The notes under the pieces: generated by a model
Database searches by the model: none
The model's input: only the letters and a program-made list of their open reading frames with translations
Told to the model about the DNA's origin: nothing
Made by a program: the position numbers and the translations under genes
Shown here: positions 40,017 to 52,600 of the stretch, piece by piece
How positions within the stretch are numbered: position 1 is the stretch's first letter
Layout of the letters: the number at the start of each line of letters is the position of its first letter
From: Trichomonas vaginalis G3
Taxonomy: Eukaryota; Parabasalia; Trichomonadida; Trichomonadidae
DNA length: 64,000 nucleotides
Direction: 5' to 3'
Assembly: GCF_026262505.1 (NCBI RefSeq)
Contig: NC_067204.1
Location: 16,470,165-16,534,164, forward strand

Positions 40017-40265
40017 TTCGATGAGTTCGTTGATGAAATATCTGACGAAGCTGTTGAAATAACAGATTATGGTAAGCATTCGTTTGAGTTCTACTACTAT
40101 GTTGAGAATGAGGACGCATTCTATTATTATACAGGTCCTAACTATCGAAAACTTCATATAAACTTTACAAAAACAGGCGCTGCTTATGTTTGTATGATAG
40201 ATACAGAAAACAAGAGTGTAATCTTATTCATAAACAAATTCAAACGCTTGTACGGGTTCATGTAG
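40017..40265 (+). pseudogene. Stand-alone C-terminal domain of the HNH family, Maverick fossil
   Basis: From about 40,020 one plus frame reads FDEFVDEISDEAVEITDYGK, then HSFEFYYYVENEDAFYYYTG, and ends FINKFKRLYGFM. It aligns along its length with the last 80 residues of the HNH nuclease (FVDELEDETIEITDYGKHTFEFYYY...). No HNH core is present, and the homology begins exactly where the start of the neighbouring minus-strand gene lies, so two gene ends have been joined here. A fragment, not a whole gene. Confidence 0.65.
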
Positions 40266-40533
40266 GACAAACATTATTTTTCAACACTAACGCCAACACG
40301 TAGGACAAACATTCATGACTAACATTACTGTATAACATAAATGATTTGTCATGATTTAATCGTAATGAGCGTATATGTTTTGTCATGATTTCTTCGTATA
40401 TGTTTTGTCAAGACTTCTTCGTACATGTTTTGTCTTGACTTCTTCATCGTAATGAACGTATATGCTTTGTCAAACATGAACGTAAATGATTTGTCGAAAC
40501 TTCTTCATCGTAATGAGTGTAAATGTTTTGTCA

Positions 40534-40674
40534 TGATGCAAAAATAATGAGTTCATTTACTCACAATATTTTTGTACAAAATGTAAAGTATGGCGGTTTG
40601 AAACCGTCGGGAACCTTCACTTTTTTGACGAAGTGCAAATCTTCACTTCGTGTCAAAACTTCATCGTATATGTT
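40534..40674. repeat. Unique block with two hairpins, mirrored at about 59,555-59,695
   Basis: It contains GGCGGTTTGAAACCGTC (hairpin GGTTTGAAACC) and a long hairpin, TTTTTTGACGAAGTG then CACTTCG and GTCAAAAC. The whole block reappears inverted at about 59,555-59,695 in the other arm, an independent marker for the inverted duplication. The second hairpin alone recurs many times (for example 43,310, 51,150, 51,265, 56,395, 61,258). Confidence 0.9.
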
Positions 40675-40774
40675 TTGTCAAACATAAACGTATATGTTTT
40701 GTCATGATTTCTTCGTATATGTTTTGTCAAAACTTCTTCGTATATGCTTTGTCAAGACTTCATCGTAATGAGTG

Positions 40775-40900
40775 TAAATGATTTCATATAATTGCTTACC
40801 TCGGAAAACCGAGGGAAGAGATTCCATATGAAAATCGCAAGAATTTGGCTCCTGGTTTGAAATATTATTATGTTCATAGACTTTTAGTAAATGCTTTGTC
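40775..40900 (+). pseudogene. KilA-N domain fragment inside the array, Maverick fossil
   Basis: One plus frame reads PREEIPYENRKNLAPGLKYY, then YVHRLLVNALSK, matching the middle of the KilA-N gene at 9,425-10,219 (VEIPYENR.ILAPGLRG...HRLLVNA). It is preceded and followed by array words, and passes into the array at AAATGCTTTGTCAAAAC. Only about 40 codons are present. Confidence 0.6.
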
Positions 40901-41069
40901 AAAACTTCATCGTAAATGCTTTGTCAAAACTTCATCGTATATGTTTTGTCATGATTTCATCGAAACTAAACGTATATGTTTTGTCGTGATTTCATCGTAT
41001 ATGTTTTGTCATGATTTCATCGTAATGAGTGTAAATGGCCCAAAAATAATGTTTACGTTAATGGTTTTA

Positions 41070-41740
41070 GGTGTCACCATGTCACCATATCACCAGGTTA
41101 TTTAACTTCTCTGAAAAAATGAGACAACATGACATTTAGACAACATCACAGGAGGAAGGCAGTTATGAATTATTTTTGAAGAACTGAAGGTGTCACCATG
41201 TCACCATGTCACCAGGTTATTTAACTTCTCTGAAAAAATGAGACAACATGACATTTAGACAACATCACAGGAGGAAGGCAGTTATGAATTATTTTTGAAG
41301 AACTGAAGGTGTCACCATGTCACCATGTGCTACCAGGTTATTTAACTTCTCTGAAAAAATGAGACAACATGACATTTAGACAACATCACAGGAGGAAGGC
41401 AGTTATGAATTATTTTTGAAGAACTGAAGGTGTCACCATGTCACCATGTCACCAGGTTATTTAACTTCTCTGAAAAAATGAGACAACATGACATTTAGAC
41501 AACATCACAGGAGGAAGGCAGTTATGAATTATTTTTGAAGAACTGAAGGTGTCACCATGTCACCATGTGCTACCAGGTTATTTAACTTCTCTGAAAAAAT
41601 GAGACAACATGACATTTAGACAACATCACAGGAGGAAGGCAGTTATGAATTATTTTTGAAGAACTGAAGGTGTCACCATGTCACCATGTCACCAGGTTAT
41701 TTAACTTCCCTGAAAAAGTGTGACAACATGACATTTTGAC
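41070..41740. repeat. 120-bp tandem repeat, about 5.5 copies, alternating types
   Basis: GGTGTCACCATG starts units at 41,070, 41,189, 41,308, 41,429, 41,548 and 41,669 (periods 119, 119, 121, 119, 121). After the first copy the units alternate between CACCATGTCACCAGG and CACCATGTGCTACCAGG, so a dimer was amplified. Units hold GACAACATGACATTTAGAC and GGAGGAAGGCAG. The flanking sequence resembles the GGTCAAC...GACATTTTGACAAC modules at 11,752-12,000 of the left Maverick. Confidence 0.9.
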
Positions 41741-44700
41741 AACACAGCAGGAAATAAATGTTTACGTAAATGTTTTGTCATGATTTCTTCATCGTAATGA
41801 GCGTAAATGTTTTGTCAAGACTTCTTCATCGTAATGAGCGTATATGCTTTGTCAAGACTTCTTCGTCGGAATGAGCGTAAATGTTTTGTCAAGACTTCTT
41901 CATCGTAATGAGTGTAAATGATCCAAAAATAATGTTTATGTTAGAATGTTAGATCTAACACCTTTTCTAACATGTTTTCTCACCTCATGAATTTTCATGA
42001 TTTCTTCATCGTATATGCTTTGTCAAACATGAACGTAAATGTTTTGTCATGATTTCTTCATCGGAATGAGTGTAAATGTTTTGTCATGATTTCTTCATCG
42101 GAATGAGCGTAAATGTTTTGTCAAGACTTCTTCATCGTATATGTTTTGTCATGATTTCTTCATCGTAATGAGCGTAAATGATCCAAAAATAATGTTTAGG
42201 TGAAGAGGTGAGATCTCACCTCTTTTCTCACCTCTTTTCTCACCTCATGAATTTTCATGATTTCTTCATCGTATATGCTTTGTCAAACATGAACGTAAAT
42301 GTTTTGTCATGATTTCTTCATCGGAATGAGTGTAAATGTTTTGTCATGATTTCTTCATCGGAATGAGCGTAAATGTTTTGTCAAGACTTCTTCATCGGAA
42401 TGAGCGTAAATGTTTTGTCAAGACTTCTTCATCGTAATGAGTGTAAATGATCCAAAAATAATGTTTATGTTAGAATGTTAGATCTGACCTCTTTTCTCAC
42501 CTCATGAATTTTCATGATTTCTTCATCGTATATGCTTTGTCAAACATGAACGTAAATGTTTTGTCATGATTTCTTCATCGGAATGAGTGTAAATGTTTTG
42601 TCAAGACTTCTTCATCGTATATGTTTTGTCATGATTTCTTCATCGTAATGAGTGTAAATGATCCAAAAATAATGTTTAGGTGAAGAGGTGAGATCTCACC
42701 TCTTTTCTCACCTCATGAATTTTCATGATTTCTTCATCGTATATGCTTTGTCAAACGTGAACGTAAATGTTTTGTCATGATTTCTTCATCGGAATGAGTG
42801 TAAATGTTTTGTCATGATTTCTTCATCGGAATGAACGTACATGTTTTGTCATGATTTCTTCATCGGAATGAGCGTAAATGTTTTGTCAAGACTTCTTCAT
42901 CGTAATGAGCGTAAATCAGACAAAAATAATGTTTAGGTGAAGAGGTGAGATCTCACCTCTTTTCTCACCTCATGAATTTTCATGATTTCTTCATCGTATA
43001 TGTTTTGTCAAACATGAACGTAAATGTTTTGTCATGATTTCATCGTATATGTTTTGTCATGATTTCTTCATCGTAATGAGTGTAAATGATCCAAAATATA
43101 TTTTAGGGTAGAAGGGTAGATCTCACCTCTTTTCTCACCTCTTTTCTCACCTCATGAATTTTCATGATTTCTTCATCGTAATGAGCGTAAATGTTTTGTC
43201 ATGATTTCTTCGTATATGTTTTGTCATGACTTCTTCGTATATGTTTTGTCAAGACTTCTTCGTATATGTTTTGTCAAACATGAACGTATATGTTTTGTCG
43301 AACCTTCACTTTTTTGACGAAGTGCAAATCTTCACTTCGTATCAAAACTTCTTCGTATATGCTTTGTCAAACATGAACGTATATGCTTTGTCATGATTTC
43401 ATCGTACATGTTTTGTCATGATTTCTTCGTATATGTTTTGTCAAAACTTCTTCGTATATGCTTTGTCAAGACTTCTTCGTATATGCTTTGTCAAGACTTC
43501 TTCGTAAATGTTTTGTCAAGACTTCTTCGTAAATGTTTTGTCATGATTTCTTCATCGTATATGCTTTGTCATGATTTCATCGTACATGTTTTGTCATGAT
43601 TTCATCGTACATGTTTTGTCATGATTTCTTCATCGTAATGAGCGTAAATCAGACAAAAATAATGTTTAGGTGAAGAGGTGAGATCTCACCTCTTTTCTCA
43701 CCTCTTTTCTCACCTCTTTTCTCACCTCATGAATTTTCATGATTTCTTCATCGTAATGAGCGTATATGCTTTGTCAAACATGAACGTAAATGATTTGTCG
43801 AAACTTCTTCATCGTAATGAGCGTATATGTTTTGTCATGATTTCTTCATCGTAATGAGCGTAAATGATCCAAAATAATGTTTAGGTGAAGAGGTGAGATC
43901 TCACCTCTTTTCTCACCTCTTTTCTCACCTCATGAATTTTCATGATTTCTTCATCGTAATGAACGTATATGCTTTGTCAAACATGAACGTATATGCTTTG
44001 TCAAACATGAACGTAAATGATTTGTCAAACATGAACGTAAATGTTTTGTCATGATTTCTTCATCGTACATGTTTTGTCATGATTTCTTCATCGTAATGAG
44101 TGTAAATGATCCAAAATATATTTTAGGGTAGAAGGGTAGATCTAACCTCTTTTCTCACCTCTTTTCTCACCTCATGAATTTTCATGATTTCTTCATCGTA
44201 TATGCTTTGTCAAACATGAACGTATATGCTTTGTCAAACATGAACGTAAATGTTTTGTCAAGACTTCTTCATCGTAATGAGTGTAAATGATCCAAAAATA
44301 ATGTTTATGTTAGAATGTTAGATCTAACACCTTTTCTAACATGTTTTCTCACCTCATGAATTTTCATGATTTCTTCATCGTATATGCTTTGTCAAACATG
44401 AACGTATATGCTTTGTCATGATTTCTTCATCGTAATGAGCATAAATGATCCAAAAATAATGTTTAGGTGAAGAGGTGAGATCTCACCTCTTTTCTCACCT
44501 CATGAATTTTCATGATTTCTTCATCGTAATGAACGTATATGCTTTGTCAAACATGAACGTAAATGATTTGTCGAAACTTCTTCATTGTATATGCTTTGTC
44601 AAACATGAACGTATATGCTTTGTCAAACATGAACGTAAATGTTTTGTCAAGACTTCTTCATCGTAATGAGCGTATATGCTTTGTCAAGGTTTCATCGTAT

Positions 44701-46313
44701 ATGCTTTGTCATGACTTCTTCATCGTAATGAGCGTATATGTTTTGTCATGATTTCATCGTAAATGATTTGTCAAACATGTACGTTCATGTTTTGTCATGA
44801 TTTCATCGTAAATGATTTGTCGAAACTTCATCGTATATGCTTTGTCAAACTTCTTCATCGTAATGAGCGTAAATCAGACAAAAATATATTTTAGGTGAAG
44901 AGGTGAGATCTCACCTCTTTTCTCACCTCTTTTCTCACCTCATGAATTTTCATGATTTCTTCATCGTAATGAACGTATATGCTTTGTCAAACATGAACGT
45001 AAATGATTTGTCGAAACTTCATCGTATATGCTTTGTCAAGACTTCTTCATCGTAATGAGCGTAAATGATCCAAAAATATATTTTAGGTGAAGAGGTGAGA
45101 TCTCACCTCTTTTCTCACCTCAGGAATTTTCATGATTTCTTCATCGTAATGAACGTATATGCTTTGTCAAACATGAACGTAAATGATTTGTCGAAACTTC
45201 TTCATTGTATATGCTTTGTCAAACATGAACGTATATGCTTTGTCAAACATGAACGTAAATGTTTTGTCAAGACTTCTTCATCGTAATGAGCGTATATGCT
45301 TTGTCAAGGTTTCATCGTATATGCTTTGTCATGACTTCTTCATCGTAATGAGCGTATATGTTTTGTCATGATTTCATCGTAAATGATTTGTCAAACATGT
45401 ACGTTCATGTTTTGTCATGATTTCATCGTAAATGATTTGTCGAAACTTCATCGTATATGCTTTGTCAAGACTTCTTCATCGTAATGAGCGTAAATCAGAC
45501 AAAAATATATTTTAGGTGAAGAGGTGAGATCTCACCTCTTTTCTCACCTCTTTTCTCACCTCATGAATTTTCATGATTTCTTCATCGTAATGAACGTATA
45601 TGCTTTGTCAAACATGAACGTAAATGATTTGTCGAAACTTCATCGTATATGCTTTGTCAAGACTTCTTCATCGTAATGAGCGTAAATGATCCAAAAATAT
45701 ATTTTAGGTGAAGAGGTGAGATCTCACCTCTTTTCTCACCTCAGGAATTTTCATGATTTCTTCTTCGTATATGCTTTGTCAAACATGAACGTAAATGATT
45801 TGTCGAAACTTCATCGTATATGCTTTGTCAAGACTTCTTCATCGTAATGAGCGTAAATCAGACAAAAATATATTTTAGGTGAAGAGGTGAGATCTCACCT
45901 CTTTTCTCACCTCAATGAATTTTCATGATTCTTCTTCGTATATGCTTTGTCAAACATGAACGTATATGCTTTGTCGAAACTTCATCGTATATGCTTTGTC
46001 AAGACTTCTTCATCGTAATGAGTGTAAATCAGACAAAAATAATGTTTATGTTAGAATGTTAGATCTAACACCTTTTCTAACATGTTTTCTCACCTCATGA
46101 ATTTTCATGATTTCTTCATCGTATATGCTTTGTCAAACATGAACGTATATGCTTTGTCAAACATGAACGTATATGTTTTGTCAAGACTTCTTCATCGTAA
46201 TGAGCGTAAATGTTTTGTCATGATTTCTTCATCGTAATGAGCGTAAATGATCCAAAAATAATGTTTATGTTAGAATGTTAGATCTAACACCTTTTCTAAC
46301 ATGTTTTCTAACA

Positions 46314-46687
46314 TGGAGGATTTCATCTGATATACACATTCTTCCCTAAACATTATTTTAGTTAAACTCCATCAAATATTTTTAGGATACTTTCACCAAA
46401 TAATGTTTATATCAGATGAAACAGTAAAGTATTATATCTATTAAATCGTCTATGATGTAAATTATGTATAGAATGAAATGGAGGAAGAATGTGTATATCT
46501 AATGAAACAGTAAAGTATTATATCTCTTAAATCGTCTATGATGTAAAATTATGTATAGAATGAAATGGAGGAAGAATGTGTATATCTAATGAAACAGTAA
46601 AGTATTATATCTCTTAAATCGTCTATGATGTAAATTATGTATAGAATGAAATGGAGGAAGAATGTGTATATCAGATGAAATCCTCCA
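46314..46687. repeat. Centre of the large inverted duplication with an 86-bp tandem repeat
   Basis: The word GGAGGATTTCATCTGATA at 46,315 is mirrored by TATCAGATGAAATCCTCC ending at 46,686, giving a symmetry axis at about 46,500. The spacer between the inner ends (46,346-46,655) is not palindromic. It holds three copies of an 86-87 bp repeat, with (A/G)ATGAAACAG at 46,415, 46,501 and 46,588, each containing ATGGAGGAAGAATGTG. No gene. Confidence 0.9.
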
Positions 46688-49600
46688 TGTTAGAAAACAT
46701 GTTAGAAAAGGTGTTAGATCTAACATTCTAACATAAACATTATTTTTGGATCATTTACGCTCATTACGATGAAGAAATCATGACAAAACATTTACGCTCA
46801 TTACGATGAAGAAGTCTTGACAAAACATATACGTTCATGTTTGACAAAGCATATACGATGAAGAAATCATGAAAATTCATGAGGTGAGAAAACATGTTAG
46901 AAAAGGTGTTAGATCTAACATTCTAACATAAACATTATTTTTGTCTGATTTACACTCATTACGATGAAGAAGTCTTGACAAAGCATATACGATGAAGTTT
47001 CGACAAAGCATATACGTTCATGTTTGACAAAGCATATACGAAGAAGAAATCATGAAAATTCATGAGGTGAGAAAAGAGGTGAGATCTCACCTCTTCACCT
47101 AAAATATATTTTTGTCTGATTTACGCTCATTACGATGAAGAAGTCTTGACAAAGCATATACGATGAAGTTTCGACAAATCATTTACGTTCATGTTTGACA
47201 AAGCATATACGAAGAAGAAATCATGAAAATTCATGAGGTGAGAAAAGAGGTGAGATCTCACCTCTTCACCTAAAATATATTTTTGGATCATTTACGCTCA
47301 TTACGATGAAGAAGTCTTGACAAAGGCATATACGATGAAGTTTCGACAAATCATTTACGTTCATGTTTGACAAAGCATATACGTTCATTACGATGAAAAA
47401 TCATGAAAATTCATGAGGTGAGAAAAGAGGTGAGAAAAGAGGTGAGATCTCACCTCTTCACCTAAAATATATTTTTGTCTGATTTACGCTCATTACGATG
47501 AAGAAGTCTTGACAAAGCATATACGATGAAGTTTCGACAAATCATTTACGATGAAATCATGACAAAACATGAACGTACATGTTTGACAAATCATTTACGA
47601 TGAAATCATGACAAAACATATACGCTCATTACGATGAAGAAGTCATGACAAAGCATATACGATGAAACCTTGACAAAGCATATACGCTCAGTACGATGAA
47701 GAAGTCTTGACAAAACATTTACGTTCATGTTTGACAAAACATTTACGATGAAATCATGACAAAACATATACGCTCATTACGATGAAGAAGTCATGACAAA
47801 ACATTTACGATGAAATCATGACAAAGCATATACGAAGAAGTCTTGACAAAACATTTACGTTCATGTTTGACAAAACATATACGAAGAAGTCTTGACAAAA
47901 CATTTACGAAGAAATCATGACAAAACATTTACGTTCATGTTTGACAAAGCATATACGTTCATGTTTGATAAAACATTTACGTTCATGTTTGACAAAACAT
48001 TTACGTTTATGTTTGACAAAGCATATACGCTCATTACGATGAAGAAATCATGACAAAGCATATACGATGAAGAAATCATGAAAATTCATGAGGTGAGAAA
48101 AGAGGTGAGAAAAGAGGTGAGATCTCACCTCTTCACCTAAACATTATTTTTGGATCATTTATGCTCATTACGATGAAGAAATCATGACAAAGCATATACG
48201 TTCATGTTTGACAAAGCATATACGATGAAGAAATCATGAAAATTCATGAGGTGAGAAAACATGTTAGAAAAGGTGTTAGATCTAACATTCTAACATAAAC
48301 ATTATTTTTGGATCATTTACACTCATTACGATGAAGAAGTCTTGACAAAACATTTACGCTCATTCCGATGAAGAAGTCTTGACAAAGCATATACGCTCAT
48401 TACGATGAAGAAGTCTTGACAAAACATTTACGTTCATGTTTGACAAAACATATACGAAGAAGTCTTGACAAAACATTTACGAAGAAATCATGACAAAACA
48501 TTTACGTTCATGTTTGACAAAGCATATACGTTCATGTTTGATAAAACATTTACGTTCATGTTTGACAAAACATTTACGTTTATGTTTGACAAAGCATATA
48601 CGCTCATTACGATGAAGAAATCATGACAAAGCATATACGATGAAGAAATCATGAAAATTCATGAGGTGAGAAAAGAGGTGAGAAAAGAGGTGAGATCTCA
48701 CCTCTTCACCTAAACATTATTTTTTGGATCATTTATGCTCATTACGATGAAGAAATCATGACAAAGCATATACGTTCATGTTTGACAAAGCATATACGAT
48801 GAAGAAATCATGAAAATTCATGAGGTGAGAAAACATGTTAGAAAAGGTGTTAGATCTAACATTCTAACATAAACATTATTTTTGGATCATTTACACTCAT
48901 TACGATGAAGAAGTCTTGACAAAACATTTACGCTCATTCCGATGAAGAAGTCTTGACAAAGCATATACGCTCATTACGATGAAGAAGTCTTGACAAAACA
49001 TTTACGTTCATGTTTGACAAAACATATACGAAGAAGTCTTGACAAAACATTTACGAAGAAATCATGACAAAACATTTACGTTCATGTTTGACAAAGCATA
49101 TACGTTCATGTTTGATAAAACATTTACGTTCATGTTTGACAAAACATTTACGTTTATGTTTGACAAAGCATATACGCTCATTACGATGAAGAAATCATGA
49201 CAAAGCATATACGATGAGAAATCATGAAAATTCATGAGGTGAGAAAAGAGGTGAGAAAAGAGGTGAATCTCACCTCTTCACCTAAAACATTATTTTTGGA
49301 TCATTTATGCTCATTACGATGAAGAAATCATGACAAAGCATATACGTTCATGTTGACAAAGCATATACGATGAAGAAATCATGAAAATTCATGAGGTGAG
49401 AAAACATGTTAGAAAAGGTGTTAGATCTAACATTCTAACATAAACATTATTTTTGGATCATTTACACTCATTACGATGAAGAAGTCTTGACAAAACATTT
49501 ACGTTCATGTTTGACAAAGCATATACGTTCATGTTTGACAAAGCATATACGATGAAGAAATCATGAAAATTTCATGAGGTGAGAAAAGAGGTGAGAAAAG

Positions 49601-52600
49601 AGGTTAGATCTTACCCTTCTACCCTAAAATATATTTTGGATCATTTACACTCATTACGATGAAATCATGACAAACGTGTACGATGAAGAAAATCATGACA
49701 AACATTTACGTTCATGTTTGACAAAGCATATACGTTCATGTTTGACAAAGCATATACAATGAAGAAGTTTCGACAAATCATTTACGTTCATGTTTGACAA
49801 GCATATACGTTCATTACGATGAAGAAATCATGAAAATTCATGAGGTGAGAAAAAGGTGAGAAAAGAGGTGAGATCTCACCTCTTCACCTACAACATGATT
49901 TACGCTCATTACGATGAAGAAATCATGACAAAACATATACGCTCATTACGATGAAAAGTTTCGACAAATCATTTACGTTCATGTTTGACAAGCATATACG
50001 CTCATTACGATGAAGAAATCATGAAAAATTCATGAGGTGAGAAAAGAGGTGAGAAAGAGTTAGATCTACCCTTCTACCCTAAAAATATTTTGGATCATTT
50101 ACACTCATTACGATGAAGAAATCATGACAAAACATGTACGATGAAGAAATCATGACAAAACATTTACGTTCATGTTTGACAAAGCATATACGTTCATGTT
50201 TGACAAAGCATATACAATGAAGAAGTTTCGACAAATCATTTACGTTCATGTTTGACAAAGCATATACGTTCATTACGATGAAGAAATCATGAAAATTCAT
50301 GAGGTGAGAAAAGAGGTGAGAAAAGAGGTGAGATCTCACCTCTTCACCTAAACATTATTTTTGTCTGATTTACGCTCATTACGATGAAGAAATCATGACA
50401 AAACATATACGCTCATTACGATGAAGAAGTTTCGACAAATCATTTACGTTCATGTTTGACAAAGCATATACGCTCATTACGATGAAGAAATCATGAAAAT
50501 TCATGAGGTGAGAAAAGAGGTGAGAAAAGAGGTTAGATCTACCCTTCTACCCTAAAATATATTTTGGATCATTTACACTCATTACGATGAAGAAATCATG
50601 ACAAAACATGTACGATGAAGAAATCATGACAAAACATTTACGTTCATGTTTGACAAAGCATATACGTTCATGTTTGACAAAGCATATACAATGAAGAAGT
50701 TTCGACAAATCATTTACGTTCATGTTTGACAAAGCATATACGCTCATTACGATGAAGAAATCATGAAAATTCATGAGGTGAGAAAAGAGGTGAGAAAAGA
50801 GGTGAGATCTCACCTCTTCACCTAAACATTATTTTTGTCTGATTTACGCTCATTACGATGAAGAAATCATGACAAAACATGTACGATGAAATCATGACAA
50901 AACATGTACGATGAAATCATGACAAAGCATATACGATGAAGAAATCATGACAAAACATTTACGAAGAAGTCTTGACAAAATATTTACGAAGAAGTCTTGA
51001 CAAAGCATATACGAAGAAGTCTTGACAAAGCATATACGAAGAAGTTTTGACAAAACATATACGAAGAAATCATGACAAAATATGTACGATGAAATCATGA
51101 CAAAGCATATACGTTCATGTTTGACAAAGCATATACGAAGAAGTTTTGACACGAAGTGAAGATTTGCACTTCGTCAAAAAAGTGAAGGTTCGACAAAACA
51201 TTTACGTTCATGTTTGACAAAACATATACGTTCATGTTTGACAAAGCATATACGAAGAAGTTTTGACACGAAGTGAAGATTTGCACTTCGTCAAAAAAGT
51301 GAAGGTTCGACAAAACATATACGTTCATGTTTGACAAAACATATACGAAGAAGTCTTGACAAAACATATACGAAGAAGTCATGACAAAACATATACGAAG
51401 AAATCATGACAAAACATTTACGCTCATTACGATGAAGAAATCATGAAAATTCATGAGGTGAGAAAAGAGGTGAGAAAAGAGGTGAGATCTACCCTTCTAC
51501 CCTAAAATATATTTTGGATCATTTACACTCATTACGATGAAGAAATCATGACAAAACATATACGATGAAATCATGACAAAACATTTACGTTCATGTTTGA
51601 CAAAACATTTACACTCATTCCGATGAAGAAATCATGACAAAACATTTACGTTCATGTTTGACAAAGCATATACGATGAAGAAATCATGAAAATTCATGAG
51701 GTGAGAAAAGAGGTGAGAAAAGAGGTTAGATCTAACATTCTAACATAAACATTATTTTTGGATCATTTACACTCATTACGATGAAGAAGTCTTGACAAAA
51801 CATTTACGCTCATTCCGATGAAGAAGTCTTGACAAAACATTTACGCTCATTCCGATGAAGAAATCATGACAAAACATTTACGTTCATGTTTGACAAAGCA
51901 TATACGATGAAGAAATCATGAAAATTCATGAGGTGAGAAAAGAGGTGAGAAAAGAGGTGAGATCTAACATTCTAACATAAACATTATTTTTGGATCATTT
52001 ACACTCATTACGATGAAGAAGTCTTGACAAAGCATATACGATGAAGAAGTCTTGACAAAACATTTACGCTCATTCCGATGAAGAAATCATGACAAAACAT
52101 TTACACTCATTCCGATGAAGAAATCATGACAAAACATTTACGTTCATGTTTGACAAAGCATATACGATGAAGAAATCATGAAAATTCATGAGGTGAGAAA
52201 AGAGGTGAGAAAAGAGGTTAGATCTAACATTCTAACATAAACATTATTTTTGGATCATTTACACTCATTACGATGAAGAAGTCTTGACAAAACATTTACG
52301 CTCATTCCGATGAAGAAGTCTTGACAAAACATTTACGCTCATTCCGATGAAGAAATCATGACAAAACATTTACGTTCATGTTTGACAAAGCATATACGAT
52401 GAAGAAATCATGAAAATTCATGAGGTGAGAAAAGAGGTGAGAAAAGAGGTGAGATCTCACCTCTTCACCTAAACATTATTTTTGGATCATTTACACTCAT
52501 TACGATGAAGAAGTCTTGACAAAACATTTACACTCATTCCGATGAAGAAGTCTTGACAAAGCATATACGCTCATTACGATGAAGAAGTCTTGACAAAACA

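Larger units (their letters stand above)
40330..46313 (+). repeat. Left arm of the large inverted duplication (repeat array)
   Basis: Units of about 25 bases ((A/T)TGTTTTGTCATGATTTC, TTCATCG, TAATGAGCG or TAATGAACG) make modules of 150-400 bases. Each is closed by a palindromic AGATCT block and CATGAATTTTCATGA. About 15 such modules lie between 41,940 and 46,310. TTTGTCAAACATGAACGTA units are specific to this array and its mirror. The orientation is opposite to that of 46,688-64,000. Islands of other sequence at 40,534-40,660, 40,775-40,900 and 41,070-41,740 are listed separately. Confidence 0.95.

Noticed and set aside
46314-46687. A replication origin at the centre of the inverted duplication
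   Set aside because: The 86-bp repeats and symmetry are suggestive, but no known origin motif is visible and none can be defined for this organism from sequence alone.
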